From positions 62,001-126,000 of the forward strand of contig JAFZIY010000017.1 in the NCBI GenBank assembly GCA_017554105.1: a stretch of 64,000 nt of DNA. Reading direction: 5' to 3'. Under the pieces are notes generated by a model. The model made no database searches. It saw only the letters and a program-made list of their open reading frames with translations, and had not been told where the DNA came from. This document shows positions 44,182 to 53,796 of the stretch, piece after piece (within the stretch, counting starts at the first letter, position 1; the number at the start of each line of letters is the position of its first letter). A program made the translations under genes and the position numbers. This stretch comes from Prevotella sp. GTDB taxonomy: Bacteria > Bacteroidota > Bacteroidia > Bacteroidales > Bacteroidaceae.

Positions 44182-44329
44182 GTAAAACTGGCTGTTTTAC
44201 ATTGCAATCCTGGCAGGATTACAAACCAAACCTGGCAGGATTGGTGAGTAAACCTGCCAGGTTTGGTCTGAGTTTTATGTCAAAACGGGTTATAAAAGAT
44301 GTCCTTTCGCATGTCGAAAGGTGTCCTTT
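44182..44329. repeat. Seven different palindromes at exact 22-bp period
   Basis: Arms and centres: GTAAAAC/GTTTTAC (centre 44191), AATCC-TGGCA-GGATT (44213), CCAAACC/GGATTGG-type with AAACCTGGCAGGATT (44235), AAACCTGCCAGGTTT (44257), GTTTT-ATGTC-AAAAC (44279), AAAG-ATGTC-CTTT (44301), AAAGG-TGT-CCTTT (44323). All centres are 22 bp apart although arm sequences differ, so the fold and spacing are kept while sequence changes. A degenerate eighth unit may sit at 44345. Confidence 0.92.
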
Positions 44330-44346
44330 GACATTGCGAAAGATGC

Positions 44347-44462
44347 CTAAATGCCGAACGAAAGGGGAACCATCACTTTCAAGGAGATGTTGCGTCCCAT
44401 GTTGAACACGCCAGTCCTGCCCGTCACGTTGTTCACGTCAGCATACTTCAACCGCGACAAAA
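44347..44462 (-). pseudogene. C-terminal remnant of a TonB-dependent receptor
   Basis: The minus strand reads LKYADVNNVTGRTGVFNMG followed by RNISLKVMVPLSFGI and a TAG stop (44347-44349). The endings GxNxxLKxxxPxxFGI with Phe near the end are typical of outer membrane receptor barrels. The frame degenerates upstream (stops in all frames by about 44500), so only some 35 codons of the gene are left. Confidence 0.6.
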
Positions 44463-45048
44463 GGTGAACACGCCAGCATCTCTACAGGATGTTGACGGGT
44501 TCTTTTATTACTTGACTCGCACTCCATCCGAGGCTCTTCTTAACCAGATACAATAATAGTGCATCCTTTTCATTAATACGAATAAAACACTATTGTTATA
44601 AAAGTTTTTTGTTATAATTAGGACCATTTCTTTTTTTATTTGTATATTTGCACCAGAAAACAGACTCGTAGCAATGATGTTCGGTGAAGCTGATGAAGCT
44701 ACGGGGCTGGACACTACATGAAGGAAAAGCGTCACACGATGCTTTGTTGATTGGTCGTCTGAAATTACCACAAAAGATTGAGTGCCAAAAACAATGCGGA
44801 GTTGATGTCACGGGTATGCTGAAAATGTATCCCGTCGTGTGCGTGAGGGCGAAATGCCTTCAACGCACACTTTGCGGGTGCATTAGCAATACTTTGCGTG
44901 GGTATCACTCTGTTCGTCAGCACTCAGGGCTGTGGTAGGCCTCAGATGACAGACGGGCAGAAGGTGGATACCCACGTTTTTGTTATGTAGTTAATCAATT
45001 AACAAATAAAAGACTTCATTGGGTATCTGGAGTAGGGAGATTATCGCT
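44463..45048. other. Decayed stretch with a promoter and gene relics
   Basis: A good -7 element TATATTTG is at 44643-44650. Downstream are only tiny frames (a 15-codon frame at 44674 ending in ATGA) and an open segment 44847-44990 without start, reading FAGALAILCVGITLFVSTQG then CGRPQ, which looks like a membrane or lipoprotein segment. These look like the wreck of one or two genes. No tmRNA, RNase P or SRP RNA signature was found. Confidence 0.45.
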
Positions 45049-45339
45049 ATGACTATGGACATTGAGAAATTTAAGAGAGTTATCAATAGCAAGAAACTAT
45101 CGGCAATATTCTGTTCCCAAGACTTTATTAAAGTGTACCGTGATATGTTCGAAGAAGATTATACTAAAAACATGTCCGTTGGAAAGGGTAGTTTTCGGAA
45201 ATTGCATGGCCCCATAGCATCATATCTAAGGAGAAAAGAAAAGGTTCTTGGAATTCGTAAGGTTGACGAAAAACCAAATGAAAATGTCAAAGGGAACATG
45301 ACCAAATGTGCGTTATGGGAGAAAGTCAAAAAGAATTAA
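45049..45339 (+). CDS. Hypothetical basic protein, 96 residues
   Basis: A 96-residue, lysine-rich protein (starts MTMDIEKFKRVINSKKL) of unknown family. The frame is open from a TTG at 45019, but the ATG at 45049 follows GGGAGATT and is preferred. Base composition is clearly more AT-rich than the housekeeping genes around, as for the next gene. No motif was recognised; the basic C-terminal half (SYLRRKEKVLGIRK) could bind nucleic acid. Possibly acquired. Confidence 0.6.
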   Translation: MTMDIEKFKRVINSKKLSAIFCSQDFIKVYRDMFEEDYTKNMSVGKGSFRKLHGPIASYLRRKEKVLGIRKVDEKPNENVKGNMTKCALWEKVKKN

Positions 45340-45424
45340 CCACAAAATCACTTTACCACTACTCGGGAATCTTTACATGATCTGCTTACTGTATCTTAAA
45401 CACAATGAAATATAAACTAATCGT

Positions 45425-46810
45425 ATGAGAAAATATATTCTTTTAAGTTTGCTATTAAGCACTTGTTTATCTGTTCATTCTCAGAATGATTTTGCAACTA
45501 TTACAAACAATGTTAATAGTGAATTCATCTTTGTCGACATCCACGGGCAAAAAGTTTTTGACGCTATTAAAAACGAAGTTTATAGTCGGTATAGAAATCT
45601 CATTGAGCCAAGACTCTTTACCCAGATTGGGAAAAATATTGATTTTACTGCACAGCATTATTTAATTAACGGCGTTGTTTCTAAAGGAAAATTATTTGAA
45701 GAAACAATCGCCACGTTCTATGACATGTCATCATTTACTCCTAATCTTATATTGCAAGGTAAGGTTTCGTACCAAACTAACAGATTGGTCGTAGAAGGAA
45801 TAAAATATGATAAGACCCCAACTGGTACAAATAGAATATACGGATTATTTTATGTTTATAACATGGATGATTACTCTATGAATTATAAACCCAAAAAGGC
45901 TGGAGCACTGAGGATAAAATGCGCTAAAGCATTATATTTAGAAGGTTTTTATAATCAGAGTCCAGTTATAGTAAAATATAATAACAATAGTTCATCTATT
46001 TATATATACGGGAAAGCAATTGGCAAGGAAAGATCTTTTTTATCAGCTGAAATTCCTAATTACAATCTTAATAATGATGAAACTTTCGATATAGCCAAAA
46101 TCATTCTCCTTATTGGTGACAATGCGACATTACGCGATGGGGAGGGAATAGTATTTAAAGGTCGTATAAAGCCAATTCTACAAGGTAGTGACCCCATTAT
46201 GTTCCAACTAATCGAAGGAGAGCTAAATTATGGAAACGGAGATAGATTTAAGGGGAATTTGTCTACAAAGACAGTTGGACACTTTTTTATTGACGGTACG
46301 ACCATTCTTGCTGATGGAACAAAACTACAAGGCAATTGGCTGGAGAAATACAAATTATCAAATAATCAATGGACTAAAGTGTATAATTGCAAAAATCCTT
46401 CAGATGCCATTGCCCTTGCCAAGAAATTAGCGATAGAAGATGAAAAGCAGATGAAAGAAGAACGATATCAATCCCTCGTTGAAAGAGTAAAAGCCCTCGG
46501 CAAAACACCATATCAAAAAGCCCTCATTTCATGGCGAGATAAATTCCTCAGAAAATTGGAAAGAGAGTGTTGGGTTTCTGGACAAACAATACTGGGTGGT
46601 ATTATGATTGAAGGTTTGTCAGGTCCTGTTATCAATCAGGTAACAATTGGGACTTCGATGGCACCCATAATTTATAAAGCTGTTTCTAACAACCCTATGA
46701 CCTGTAAATCTATCATGTCAGAGATGGATATAGAATTGAAGCAAATTGTAAAACTAGCTAAGCCTATCGAGATAGAACTTGAACAATTACAAGAAGAAAG
46801 AATGAAATAA
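45425..46810 (+). CDS. Exported MORN-like repeat protein, AT-rich
   Basis: A 461-residue protein with a signal peptide (ends CLSVHSQ). The middle part (about 255-310) carries MORN-type repeats: GELNYGNGDRFKGNL, then TTILADGTKLQGNWLEKY. The C-terminal 130 residues are helical and rich in Lys/Glu (EDEKQMKEERYQSLVERVKAL) with two short hydrophobic segments. The family was not recognised. The gene is strongly AT-rich and uses AT-ending codons, unlike its neighbours, which suggests recent acquisition together with the 96-residue gene upstream. Confidence 0.78.
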   Translation: MRKYILLSLLLSTCLSVHSQNDFATITNNVNSEFIFVDIHGQKVFDAIKNEVYSRYRNLIEPRLFTQIGKNIDFTAQHYLINGVVSKGKLFEETIATFYDMSSFTPNLILQGKVSYQTNRLVVEGIKYDKTPTGTNRIYGLFYVYNMDDYSMNYKPKKAGALRIKCAKALYLEGFYNQSPVIVKYNNNSSSIYIYGKAIGKERSFLSAEIPNYNLNNDETFDIAKIILLIGDNATLRDGEGIVFKGRIKPILQGSDPIMFQLIEGELNYGNGDRFKGNLSTKTVGHFFIDGTTILADGTKLQGNWLEKYKLSNNQWTKVYNCKNPSDAIALAKKLAIEDEKQMKEERYQSLVERVKALGKTPYQKALISWRDKFLRKLERECWVSGQTILGGIMIEGLSGPVINQVTIGTSMAPIIYKAVSNNPMTCKSIMSEMDIELKQIVKLAKPIEIELEQLQEERMK

Positions 46811-46873
46811 TAATAAACATACTTGAATAACAATTATGGACGTTCCATTGAGGAAAAATTGAAATAGAAGAAC

Positions 46874-46898
46874 ATAGCTATGGCTGTGCCATAGCTAT
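46874..46898 (+). terminator. Hairpin after the MORN-like gene
   Basis: ATAGCTATGGC (46874-46884), TGT loop, GCCATAGCTAT (46888-46898): perfect 11-bp stem. A second hairpin, CGAAAC/GTTTCG, follows at 46912-46925 and a third, AGCAATGCAAAA with TTTTGCATTGCT, at about 46951-46982 just before the next promoter. Confidence 0.7.
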
Positions 46899-46991
46899 CA
46901 GACGAGCCGAGCGAAACAAGTTTCGAGTCCTTTACACTCAGCAATGCAAAATAAAAAACAACTTTTCTTTTGCATTGCTTTCGTTTTTTCG

Positions 46992-46999
46992 TAACTTTG
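46992..46999 (+). promoter_or_regulatory. -7 element of the GH95 gene
   Basis: TAACTTTG lies 56 bp upstream of the start codon. Confidence 0.65.
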
Positions 47000-47054
47000 C
47001 AGAAATTTACCCACATGCCCTAAACTGAGATTACACTAAACATTTAGTATTTTT

Positions 47055-49535
47055 ATGAAAAGGATAGTATTATTGATATCCACATTGCTGATGACAGTCA
47101 GCCTAATGGCACAAGACCATATAATGTGGTATGGAAAACCGGCAACCAACTGGCTTGAGGCATTGCCAATAGGTAACTCCCATCTTGGAGCAATGGTGTT
47201 CGGAGGCACAGAATGCGAGGAGATACAGTTAAACGAGGAAACTTTCTGGTCGGGTTCGCCCCACAATAACAATAGCAACGAGTCGTTGGAACACCTGCAG
47301 GAGATACGGAACCTTATCTTTGACGGACACGAGGAGGATGCTCATGCCCTGATTGACAAGTATTTCTTCAAGGGTCCTCACGGCATGAAATACTTGCCAT
47401 TAGGCAGTGTTAAACTGAAACTCGGCCATGATAACGTGACCGATTACTATCGTGAACTGAATCTGGGCGACGCCCTCAGCACCACCCGTTATATATATAA
47501 AGGTGTGAGATACGAGCGCACTGTCTTCGCTTCGCAGGCCGACAACGTTATCGTAGTCCGTATCAAGGCGAGCAAGAAAGGTGCCTTGTCGTTCGATGTC
47601 AATTTCGATTCGCCACTAAAGGCGGAGACGACCAATTGGTTGGAACGGGAACATCGTGCCGTTAAAGAACTGGCGGCTATAGTCGAAGGTGTTGAACATG
47701 AGGGCATCAAGGCTGGCTTGAAGGCTGAGTGCCGCATCAAGGTGGAGTCAGATGGAAAGATTGAGAACAAGCTTCAGTCGTTGGGTGTTTCCAACGCCAC
47801 AACGGCTACTCTCTATATCACCGCTGCCACGAATTTCGTGAACTACCACGACATCAGCGGAAATCCTGTGAAGAAGAATAATGAGACGTTAGATGGTTTG
47901 CAGGGAAAGAGCTACAAGCAACTGCTGAAGAATCATATCAGGAAGTATCAGGAACAATATAACCGTGTAAGTCTCACTCTGCCGAAGTCAGAGAACTCGG
48001 GTATGGAGACGGACAAACGCCTTGCTGCTTTCGCCAACGGGAATGATATGGATATGGTCTCACTGATGATGCAGTATGGCCGTTACCTGCTCATCTCCTC
48101 ATCGCAGCCCGGTGGACAGCCCGCTAACCTGCAAGGTGTATGGAATGCACAGGTCAACGCACCTTGGGATTCGAAATACACCATCAACATCAATGCAGAG
48201 ATGAACTACTGGCCTGCCCTCATAGGAAACATTGCTGAGACGCAGCAACCGTTGTTCTCGATGATTCGCGACCTGAGTGAGACGGGTGCCATCACGGCGA
48301 AGGACATGTATGGTTGTAAGGGGTGGGTAGCCCACCATAATACCGACCTATGGCGTGTGGCAGGTCCTATCGACGGCACGACGTGGGGTATGTTTCCCAC
48401 TGGAGGCGCCTGGCTGACCACCCATCTCTGGCAGCATTATCTCTATACGGGAGACAAGAACTTCCTTGAAGAGTATTATCCTGTGATGAAGGGTGCTGCC
48501 GATTTCCTGTTGGACTATATGCAGACCTATCCTGCTACTGGTGAGGTAAAGACTGCCGCTGGCTGGCTGATGACGGTTCCCACCGTATCACCGGAGCATG
48601 GACCGATGGGTAAGAGAACGACAGTAACTGCCGGTTCGACAATGGATAACCAGATTGTCTTCGACGTACTCAGCCAAGTCATCGCTGCAGCCAAGACTTT
48701 AGGTAAGGATGAGAGTTCTCTCTCCGCTTATCGCAAAGCCCTCGACCGCCTTCCTCCTATGCAGATTGGTCGCTACGGACAACTGCAGGAGTGGCTTATC
48801 GACGGTGATGATCCCAAAGATGAGCATCGTCATATCTCCCATCTCTATGGTCTTTATCCCTCGAACCAGATTTCACCCTACTCACATCCGGAGTTGTTTA
48901 CGGCTGCTGCCAACACCCTGAATCAGCGTGGTGATATGGCTACGGGTTGGAGTCTGGGCTGGAAGATCAATTTCTGGGCACGTATGTTGGACGGAAATCA
49001 TGCCTTCAAGATTATCAAGAACATGCTACATCTGTTGCCCAATGACCGTTCGGCCAGACAATATCCTGACGGACGTACCTATCCTAACCTCTTCGATGCC
49101 CACCCACCGTTCCAGATTGACGGCAACTTCGGATGTGCCGCAGGTATCTGTGAGATGCTGATGCAGAGCCATGACGGTGCGGTTCACCTACTGCCGGCAC
49201 TTCCAGACTCATGGATCGATGGTGAAGTGAAGGGGCTTCGTGCTCGTGGTGGTTTCGTTGTTGACATGAAATGGAATAATGGCACGCTGAAAGAGGCTAG
49301 AGTGAAATCGACCATCGGTGGCACTCTGCGCATACGTTCATACGTCCCTATGCACGGTAAGGGATTGAAAAAGGCAGAAGACAGTTGTCCAAACTCCTTG
49401 CTTATGCCTTCAGACATAAAGAACCCGCTCAAGTCTGACGAACTGAAAGCCTTCAATCTCCTACCCATCCGCAAAGTATATGAATATGATGTGGAGACAA
49501 CCAAGGGGAAAGAATATGTTTTTATAGTTGATTAA
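47055..49535 (+). CDS. GH95 alpha-L-fucosidase
   Basis: An 826-residue exported glycoside hydrolase with a signal peptide (ends VSLMAQ). The N-terminal GH95 beta domain begins [21 protein letters not shown] with [13 protein letters not shown]; the (alpha/alpha)6 barrel includes [14 protein letters not shown], the catalytic-region motif [26 protein letters not shown], and [16 protein letters not shown]; a C-terminal beta domain contains [19 protein letters not shown]. It should remove alpha-1,2-linked L-fucose (or galactose) from host or plant glycans in the periplasm. It stands alone with no SusC/D pair in sight. Confidence 0.95.
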   Translation: MKRIVLLISTLLMTVSLMAQDHIMWYGKPATNWLEALPIGNSHLGAMVFGGTECEEIQLNEETFWSGSPHNNNSNESLEHLQEIRNLIFDGHEEDAHALIDKYFFKGPHGMKYLPLGSVKLKLGHDNVTDYYRELNLGDALSTTRYIYKGVRYERTVFASQADNVIVVRIKASKKGALSFDVNFDSPLKAETTNWLEREHRAVKELAAIVEGVEHEGIKAGLKAECRIKVESDGKIENKLQSLGVSNATTATLYITAATNFVNYHDISGNPVKKNNETLDGLQGKSYKQLLKNHIRKYQEQYNRVSLTLPKSENSGMETDKRLAAFANGNDMDMVSLMMQYGRYLLISSSQPGGQPANLQGVWNAQVNAPWDSKYTININAEMNYWPALIGNIAETQQPLFSMIRDLSETGAITAKDMYGCKGWVAHHNTDLWRVAGPIDGTTWGMFPTGGAWLTTHLWQHYLYTGDKNFLEEYYPVMKGAADFLLDYMQTYPATGEVKTAAGWLMTVPTVSPEHGPMGKRTTVTAGSTMDNQIVFDVLSQVIAAAKTLGKDESSLSAYRKALDRLPPMQIGRYGQLQEWLIDGDDPKDEHRHISHLYGLYPSNQISPYSHPELFTAAANTLNQRGDMATGWSLGWKINFWARMLDGNHAFKIIKNMLHLLPNDRSARQYPDGRTYPNLFDAHPPFQIDGNFGCAAGICEMLMQSHDGAVHLLPALPDSWIDGEVKGLRARGGFVVDMKWNNGTLKEARVKSTIGGTLRIRSYVPMHGKGLKKAEDSCPNSLLMPSDIKNPLKSDELKAFNLLPIRKVYEYDVETTKGKEYVFIVD

Positions 49536-49550
49536 AGACTTGTCAACCAT

Positions 49551-50270
49551 TTACACTATAAGCTTCCTTATCTCCATTTCGGTAGCATAAGGAAGTTTTT
49601 TCTTTAGATGGTTGAGGATTCTTTGCAATGACTCCTCTGGCGAACGGTCAGTAATAAGCGTCTCCTCGCCATACATCAGTTCGGGCGTTGTATATCGGGC
49701 AACACCCCATCCGTAGCGTTTCCCTTCGCGGTCGTAGTTGTATTCAAAATCGGCGACGATGAAACGAAGCGACATCTGGAGTCGGGTGATTATCGACTCA
49801 AAGCCTCGGTTGCGTGCTTCCCCACCCTTCGGCCACAGAGAACGAGGCTTGTCACGTAGCGCTTCACGTTCCATCGGAGACAACTTAGGTGCCCGGGGAC
49901 GGACAAAACCGCACTCGCGCTTGATGTCTTTGGTAAGCATCGTCTGGTGGGCAATCACCGTTTCAAATACCTCTCGCTCTGCTTCATTATGCGGATAGTG
50001 ATAACAAGAGCGGCGGTAGTTGAGAAGGTCGGGCAGCCATTCAAGTGATACGAAACCTGCCTTGCCGTCATAGAGTTTGCCGTATGCCAGCGACCCCATG
50101 CCGATTAACGGTCCCTTCCATTCCCAAGGACCGTCTCGCTCGTCAGAGAACCATAGATCACGAGGAGTGTGTTCTTCGATGGATAGACCATCGATGCCAC
50201 AATAGAAGAAAGGCAGGAAACCTGTTTCCAGTGCCATTTGCTCCACATCCTCAATACATCGTATCATCAT
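49551..50270 (-). CDS. Conserved Bacteroidales protein, AlkZ-related type
   Basis: A 239-residue cytoplasmic protein. The frame is open to 50648, overlapping the divergent metal genes, but a minus-strand TATCTTTG at 50289-50296 sits just upstream of tandem ATGs at 50270/50267, so the start is placed there. Conserved-looking segments are FLPFFYCGIDGLSIEEHTP, WFSDERDGPWEWKGPLIG, FVSLEWLPDLLNYRRS and YGWGVARYTTPE. These recall a Bacteroides family annotated as winged-helix or AlkZ-related; a DNA-repair role is not shown by the sequence. Confidence 0.75.
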   Translation of the reverse strand: MMIRCIEDVEQMALETGFLPFFYCGIDGLSIEEHTPRDLWFSDERDGPWEWKGPLIGMGSLAYGKLYDGKAGFVSLEWLPDLLNYRRSCYHYPHNEAEREVFETVIAHQTMLTKDIKRECGFVRPRAPKLSPMEREALRDKPRSLWPKGGEARNRGFESIITRLQMSLRFIVADFEYNYDREGKRYGWGVARYTTPELMYGEETLITDRSPEESLQRILNHLKKKLPYATEMEIRKLIV

Positions 50271-50288
50271 TCCAAGGTATTTGTTTTG

Positions 50289-50296
50289 CAAAGATA
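50289..50296 (-). promoter_or_regulatory. -7 element that decides the start of the AlkZ-related gene
   Basis: TATCTTTG on the minus strand; the first usable ATG downstream is at 50270, which argues against longer versions of the protein. Confidence 0.6.
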
Positions 50297-50380
50297 AACT
50301 TTTTCTCTCAGAGAAGTAGTTTTTTTCCATAAAATAATTCCTACTTCTCACTTTGCAACCGAGTTGCATTCCTTTTACCG

Positions 50381-50388
50381 TAACTTTG
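50381..50388 (+). promoter_or_regulatory. -7 element of the metal-transport pair
   Basis: TAACTTTG lies 34 bp before the start of the HMA-domain gene and opposes the promoter at 50289. Confidence 0.7.
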
Positions 50389-50421
50389 CACCAGAAAAGT
50401 AAAAACAATAAAAAAATCATT

Positions 50422-50637
50422 ATGAAAAAGTCATTTAAAATTGAGGTTGATTGCGCAAATTGTGCAAATCTTGTGGAAGAAGAAGTGAAGAAAGTCAAGG
50501 GCGTTAAGAGCGTCCGTGTAGTATTCATGACCCAGAAGATGAAGATTGAATTTGATGATGATATCGACCCAGAAGAAGTGATGAAAGAAGTGAAAAGGGT
50601 TGCGAAAAAGGTGGAACCGGATTTTGAGATATTATGA
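50422..50637 (+). CDS. Heavy-metal-associated (HMA) domain protein
   Basis: A 71-residue single HMA domain with the metal-binding CxxC in VDCANCANLVEEEVKKV. The frame is open from 50353 but the ATG at 50422 follows the promoter and starts the domain. It ends with a 4-bp overlap (ATGA) into the P-type ATPase, which itself lacks an N-terminal HMA domain, so the metal-binding domain is a separate chain delivering or sensing the metal. The acidic C-terminal half (DDDIDPEEVMKE) could favour zinc over copper. Confidence 0.9.
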   Translation: MKKSFKIEVDCANCANLVEEEVKKVKGVKSVRVVFMTQKMKIEFDDDIDPEEVMKEVKRVAKKVEPDFEIL

Positions 50638-52562
50638 CCAAGAAACAACAGACGATGCTCATTCGCATCATTGTGGCAGCAGTGCTCACAACAGCACTTG
50701 CACTGCTGCCTGACATCACTGCACTGCCTTTGGGTAATGTGGGGAAAGGACTGCTATATTATGTAGTGGTGTATCTTATCATCGGCTATGACATTCTGAG
50801 GAAGGCACTGCTCGGTATCAAGAACAGACGAGTCTTCGATGAGAATTTCCTCATGGTCGTTGCAACAATCGGTGCCTTCGCCCTCGCACTTTACGAAAAC
50901 AGCGGTGACTATCTTGAAGCCATCGCAGTGATGCTGTTCTATCAAGTGGGCGAATTCTTCCAAAGCTATGCCGTGGGTAAGAGCCGTCGCGACATCACCA
51001 AACTAATGGACATACGTCCCGACTATGCAAACATCGAGCAGGAGGACGGAAGCCTTGAGCGCATTGATCCAGATGATGTGGAGGTTGGACAGGTCATCGT
51101 AGTGCAACCTGGCGAGAAAGTACCTATCGACGGCATCGTGGTGCAGGGTACATCGTCACTGAATACCTCCGCACTGACTGGTGAGTCACTGCCTCAGGAA
51201 ATACACGAAGGTGAACAGATAATCAGCGGAAGCATCAATATGACGGGTGTGCTTAAGGTGAGAACGACAAAAGAGTTTGATGAATCCACGGTGTCCAAGA
51301 TTATGGAACTTGTGGAAGACAGTGCCTCTCACAAGTCACGTTCAGAGGATTTCATCACACGCTTTGCACGCATCTACACACCAGCAGTGTGCATTTCAGC
51401 ACTTGTTCTAGCAGTGCTGCCACCTTTGGTGCGCCTGATTTTCATGGGCGCAGAGCCGATGTGGAGTCAATGGATATATCGTGCACTGATATTCCTCGTC
51501 ATAAGTTGTCCCTGTGCTCTAGTAGTCAGCATACCACTCTCGTTCTTTGCGGGCATCGGTGGTGCCAGTCGCGAGGGTATACTGGTTAAAGGAGCCAATA
51601 TGCTTGAGACTCTGGCAAAGGTGAAAACGGTGGTACTCGACAAGACAGGAACACTCACTTTGGGCGTTTTTGAAGTGACTGCGATGCACGGCATAGACGA
51701 CAGTGACGAAACCGATGAGGAGAAGAAAATGCGGCTGGTGGAACTGGCGGCTCTTGCCGAATGTGCCTCTTCACATCCAATAAGCAAGAGTCTGAAACGA
51801 GCCTACGGCAAGGCGATAGACCATAGCAGAGTGAGCGACATACAGGAAATCAGTGGTCACGGAATAACAGCAGTCATCGATGGAAGGAAGGTGAGTGTAG
51901 GCAATGAGAAACTGATGGAGAAAACTGGTGTGACTTATTGTCACTGCCATGCTTCGGGAACCATTGTTCACGTGGCATGCGACGGAATCTACATGGGACA
52001 CATCGTGCTGGGCGACATCGTAAAGCCACATGCTAAGGAGGCAATAGAGGCGATGCGCAATGCTGGTGTTGACCAAACGGTTATCCTTACCGGCGACAAC
52101 AAAAAGGTGGCACAAGACGTGATGTCACAACTCGGTGTTGACAAAGTATATAGCGAACTGCTTCCTGCTGACAAGGTGAAGAAACTTGAGGAGATAATGA
52201 GCAGTCATCCAACGGGGGCATGCGCTTTCGTGGGCGACGGCATCAACGATGCACCAGTGCTCTCGCGCGCCGATCTCGGAATAGCGATGGGCGGTCTGGG
52301 CAGCGATGCCGCCATCGAAGCAGCCGACATCGTACTGATGGATGACGACCCGATGAAGATATCAAAGGCGATACGCATCTCACGGAAGACTCTCACCATA
52401 GTATGGCAGAACATCATAATGGCTCTTGGCATCAAGGCTGTTTGCCTTCTGCTCGGTGCTATGGGCATTGCCAACATGTGGCTTGCAATCTTCGCCGATG
52501 TCGGAGTGCTTATTCTTGCCGTGCTTAACGCCATCCGCGCAATGTACGTCAAACGGATATGA
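50634..52562 (+). CDS. Heavy-metal P1B-type ATPase (Zn/Cd/Pb/Co export type)
   Basis: A 642-residue inner-membrane pump. Seen are the actuator TGESLPQE, the intramembrane metal motif SCPCALVVS, phosphorylation site DKTGTLTLG, the HP-type nucleotide-binding segment ECASSHPISKSL, GDGINDAPVLSRADLGIAMG and final transmembrane helices with KAVCLLLGAMG. CPC plus the C-terminal lysine/aspartate pattern (AIFADVGVLILAVLNA) matches ZntA/CadA rather than CopA. It uses ATP to export divalent soft metals. Coupled to the HMA gene. Confidence 0.93.
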   Translation: MTKKQQTMLIRIIVAAVLTTALALLPDITALPLGNVGKGLLYYVVVYLIIGYDILRKALLGIKNRRVFDENFLMVVATIGAFALALYENSGDYLEAIAVMLFYQVGEFFQSYAVGKSRRDITKLMDIRPDYANIEQEDGSLERIDPDDVEVGQVIVVQPGEKVPIDGIVVQGTSSLNTSALTGESLPQEIHEGEQIISGSINMTGVLKVRTTKEFDESTVSKIMELVEDSASHKSRSEDFITRFARIYTPAVCISALVLAVLPPLVRLIFMGAEPMWSQWIYRALIFLVISCPCALVVSIPLSFFAGIGGASREGILVKGANMLETLAKVKTVVLDKTGTLTLGVFEVTAMHGIDDSDETDEEKKMRLVELAALAECASSHPISKSLKRAYGKAIDHSRVSDIQEISGHGITAVIDGRKVSVGNEKLMEKTGVTYCHCHASGTIVHVACDGIYMGHIVLGDIVKPHAKEAIEAMRNAGVDQTVILTGDNKKVAQDVMSQLGVDKVYSELLPADKVKKLEEIMSSHPTGACAFVGDGINDAPVLSRADLGIAMGGLGSDAAIEAADIVLMDDDPMKISKAIRISRKTLTIVWQNIIMALGIKAVCLLLGAMGIANMWLAIFADVGVLILAVLNAIRAMYVKRI

Positions 52563-52643
52563 AAACCAATTCAACATGTTTTGGTCTTTATGTCAAATAT
52601 TTAGCATGAATCCACGTTATATATATACAAACATTATAAGACT

Positions 52644-53258
52644 ATGGCCAAAGTTCTATTGATTAACGGTTCGCCACGAAAGAATGGTAACACTTTCACT
52701 GCTCTCTCTGAAGTCGCACATGTACTAAATGAGCAAGGTATAGAGACGGAGATAGCATGGATTGGAAATAAAGCAATACGAGGATGCATCGCATGTGGGT
52801 CATGCAAGACAAAAGGAAACGGACAATGCGTTTTCAATGACGATGTGTGCAATGAGATGATTAGAAAAATGAACAATGTCGACGGACTTGTTGTCGGTTC
52901 GCCAACATACTACGGAACACCTAACGGCAGCGTTCTGTCGCTTATTCATCGTATGTTATTCGCAGGTGCTGATGTGGAAAACAAACCTGCTGCCGCAGTA
53001 GTAGTATGTCGCCGAGGAGGGGCGTCTGCCGCATTTCAAACACTACAGATGCCATTCCAGATGAAGAACATGCCTATAGTCACATCTCAGTATTGGAACA
53101 TTGTATACGGAAGAGATGAAGGTCAGGCGGCTCTCGATACCGAGGGAATGCAGACCATGCGCACGCTGGGCAACAATATGGCATGGATGCTGAAGTCGCT
53201 TAAACGCGACGAAGGTCCAGAGCGTGAGCAATGGCAACCCATGAATTATATAAGATAG
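52644..53258 (+). CDS. Flavodoxin-fold FMN reductase, iron-sulfur flavoprotein type
   Basis: A 204-residue cytoplasmic protein. The N-terminal INGSPRKNGNTFTALSEV is the FMN-phosphate loop of NADPH-dependent FMN reductases; CIACGSCKTKGNGQC (C-x2-C-x2-C-x7-C) matches the compact iron-sulfur motif of Isf proteins; VVGSPTYYGTPNGS is the flavin ring loop. It probably carries out electron transfer in defence against oxygen or peroxide, by analogy with Isf. Monocistronic, with a short spacing to the next gene. Confidence 0.9.
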   Translation: MAKVLLINGSPRKNGNTFTALSEVAHVLNEQGIETEIAWIGNKAIRGCIACGSCKTKGNGQCVFNDDVCNEMIRKMNNVDGLVVGSPTYYGTPNGSVLSLIHRMLFAGADVENKPAAAVVVCRRGGASAAFQTLQMPFQMKNMPIVTSQYWNIVYGRDEGQAALDTEGMQTMRTLGNNMAWMLKSLKRDEGPEREQWQPMNYIR

Positions 53259-53298
53259 ACAATCACACAAAGCCTTTTGTAAACAAAAACTATACATT

Positions 53299-53796
53299 AT
53301 GAAAAAGATTATGTTATGCCTGTTGGCAACATTATTTATTGTCGGTTGTTCCACAACGATGTATAATGCTGATGGAACAAAAATGACAAAGGAGCAAATA
53401 CGAGCTGCAAGGACACAACATGTGCTCGATGGCATCGCAAACAGACAATTCAAAATCAACGTTGACCGCATGTACCCCTCACGCATGCCTGCCAAACATC
53501 TCTCGACTCTTTATTCTCTTGAAGTAAAAGGTGACACAATCGTGTCTTATCTTCCTTATTTCGGACGTGCATATTCTGTTCCATACGGTGGTGGAAAGGG
53601 TCTCAACTTCATTGGTATAATGAATTACTATGAGCCACGACAAGTAAAGAAAAACGAAATAATTGTTGATATTGGCGTTGAGAACGAAGAAGACACATAC
53701 GTCTATTCGCTATCTATTTTCGACAACGGAAACACAGACATCAACGTACATTCACGAAACAGAGAACTGATAATGTTTTCTGGAGTAATGGAGTAA
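53299..53796 (+). CDS. DUF4251-like lipoprotein
   Basis: A 165-residue lipoprotein with lipobox LFIVGCS (Cys17). The mature part starts with a helix [24 protein letters not shown]-type (split region 34-57), followed by [22 protein letters not shown] and paired strands; these are features of DUF4251 proteins common in Bacteroidales. Function unknown; location would be outer membrane, facing the periplasm. Confidence 0.85.
   Translation: MKKIMLCLLATLFIVGCSTTMYNADGTKMTKEQIRAARTQHVLDGIANRQFKINVDRMYPSRMPAKHLSTLYSLEVKGDTIVSYLPYFGRAYSVPYGGGKGLNFIGIMNYYEPRQVKKNEIIVDIGVENEEDTYVYSLSIFDNGNTDINVHSRNRELIMFSGVME

Noticed and set aside
44112-44405. 97-codon plus-strand frame downstream of ffh
   Set aside because: The frame runs through the phased palindrome array and the antisense of a receptor remnant; composition is not protein-like.
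44684-44938. 84-codon plus-strand frame, and possible tmRNA starting at GGGGCTG near 44703
   Set aside because: No tag ORF, no CCA-type 3' end and no TTCGA-type T arm were found for tmRNA; the frame has an improbable residue mix.
49551-50648. Full-length 365-codon version of the AlkZ-related protein
   Set aside because: The extra N-terminal part overlaps the oppositely transcribed HMA gene and its promoter; a minus-strand promoter element fixes the start near 50270.
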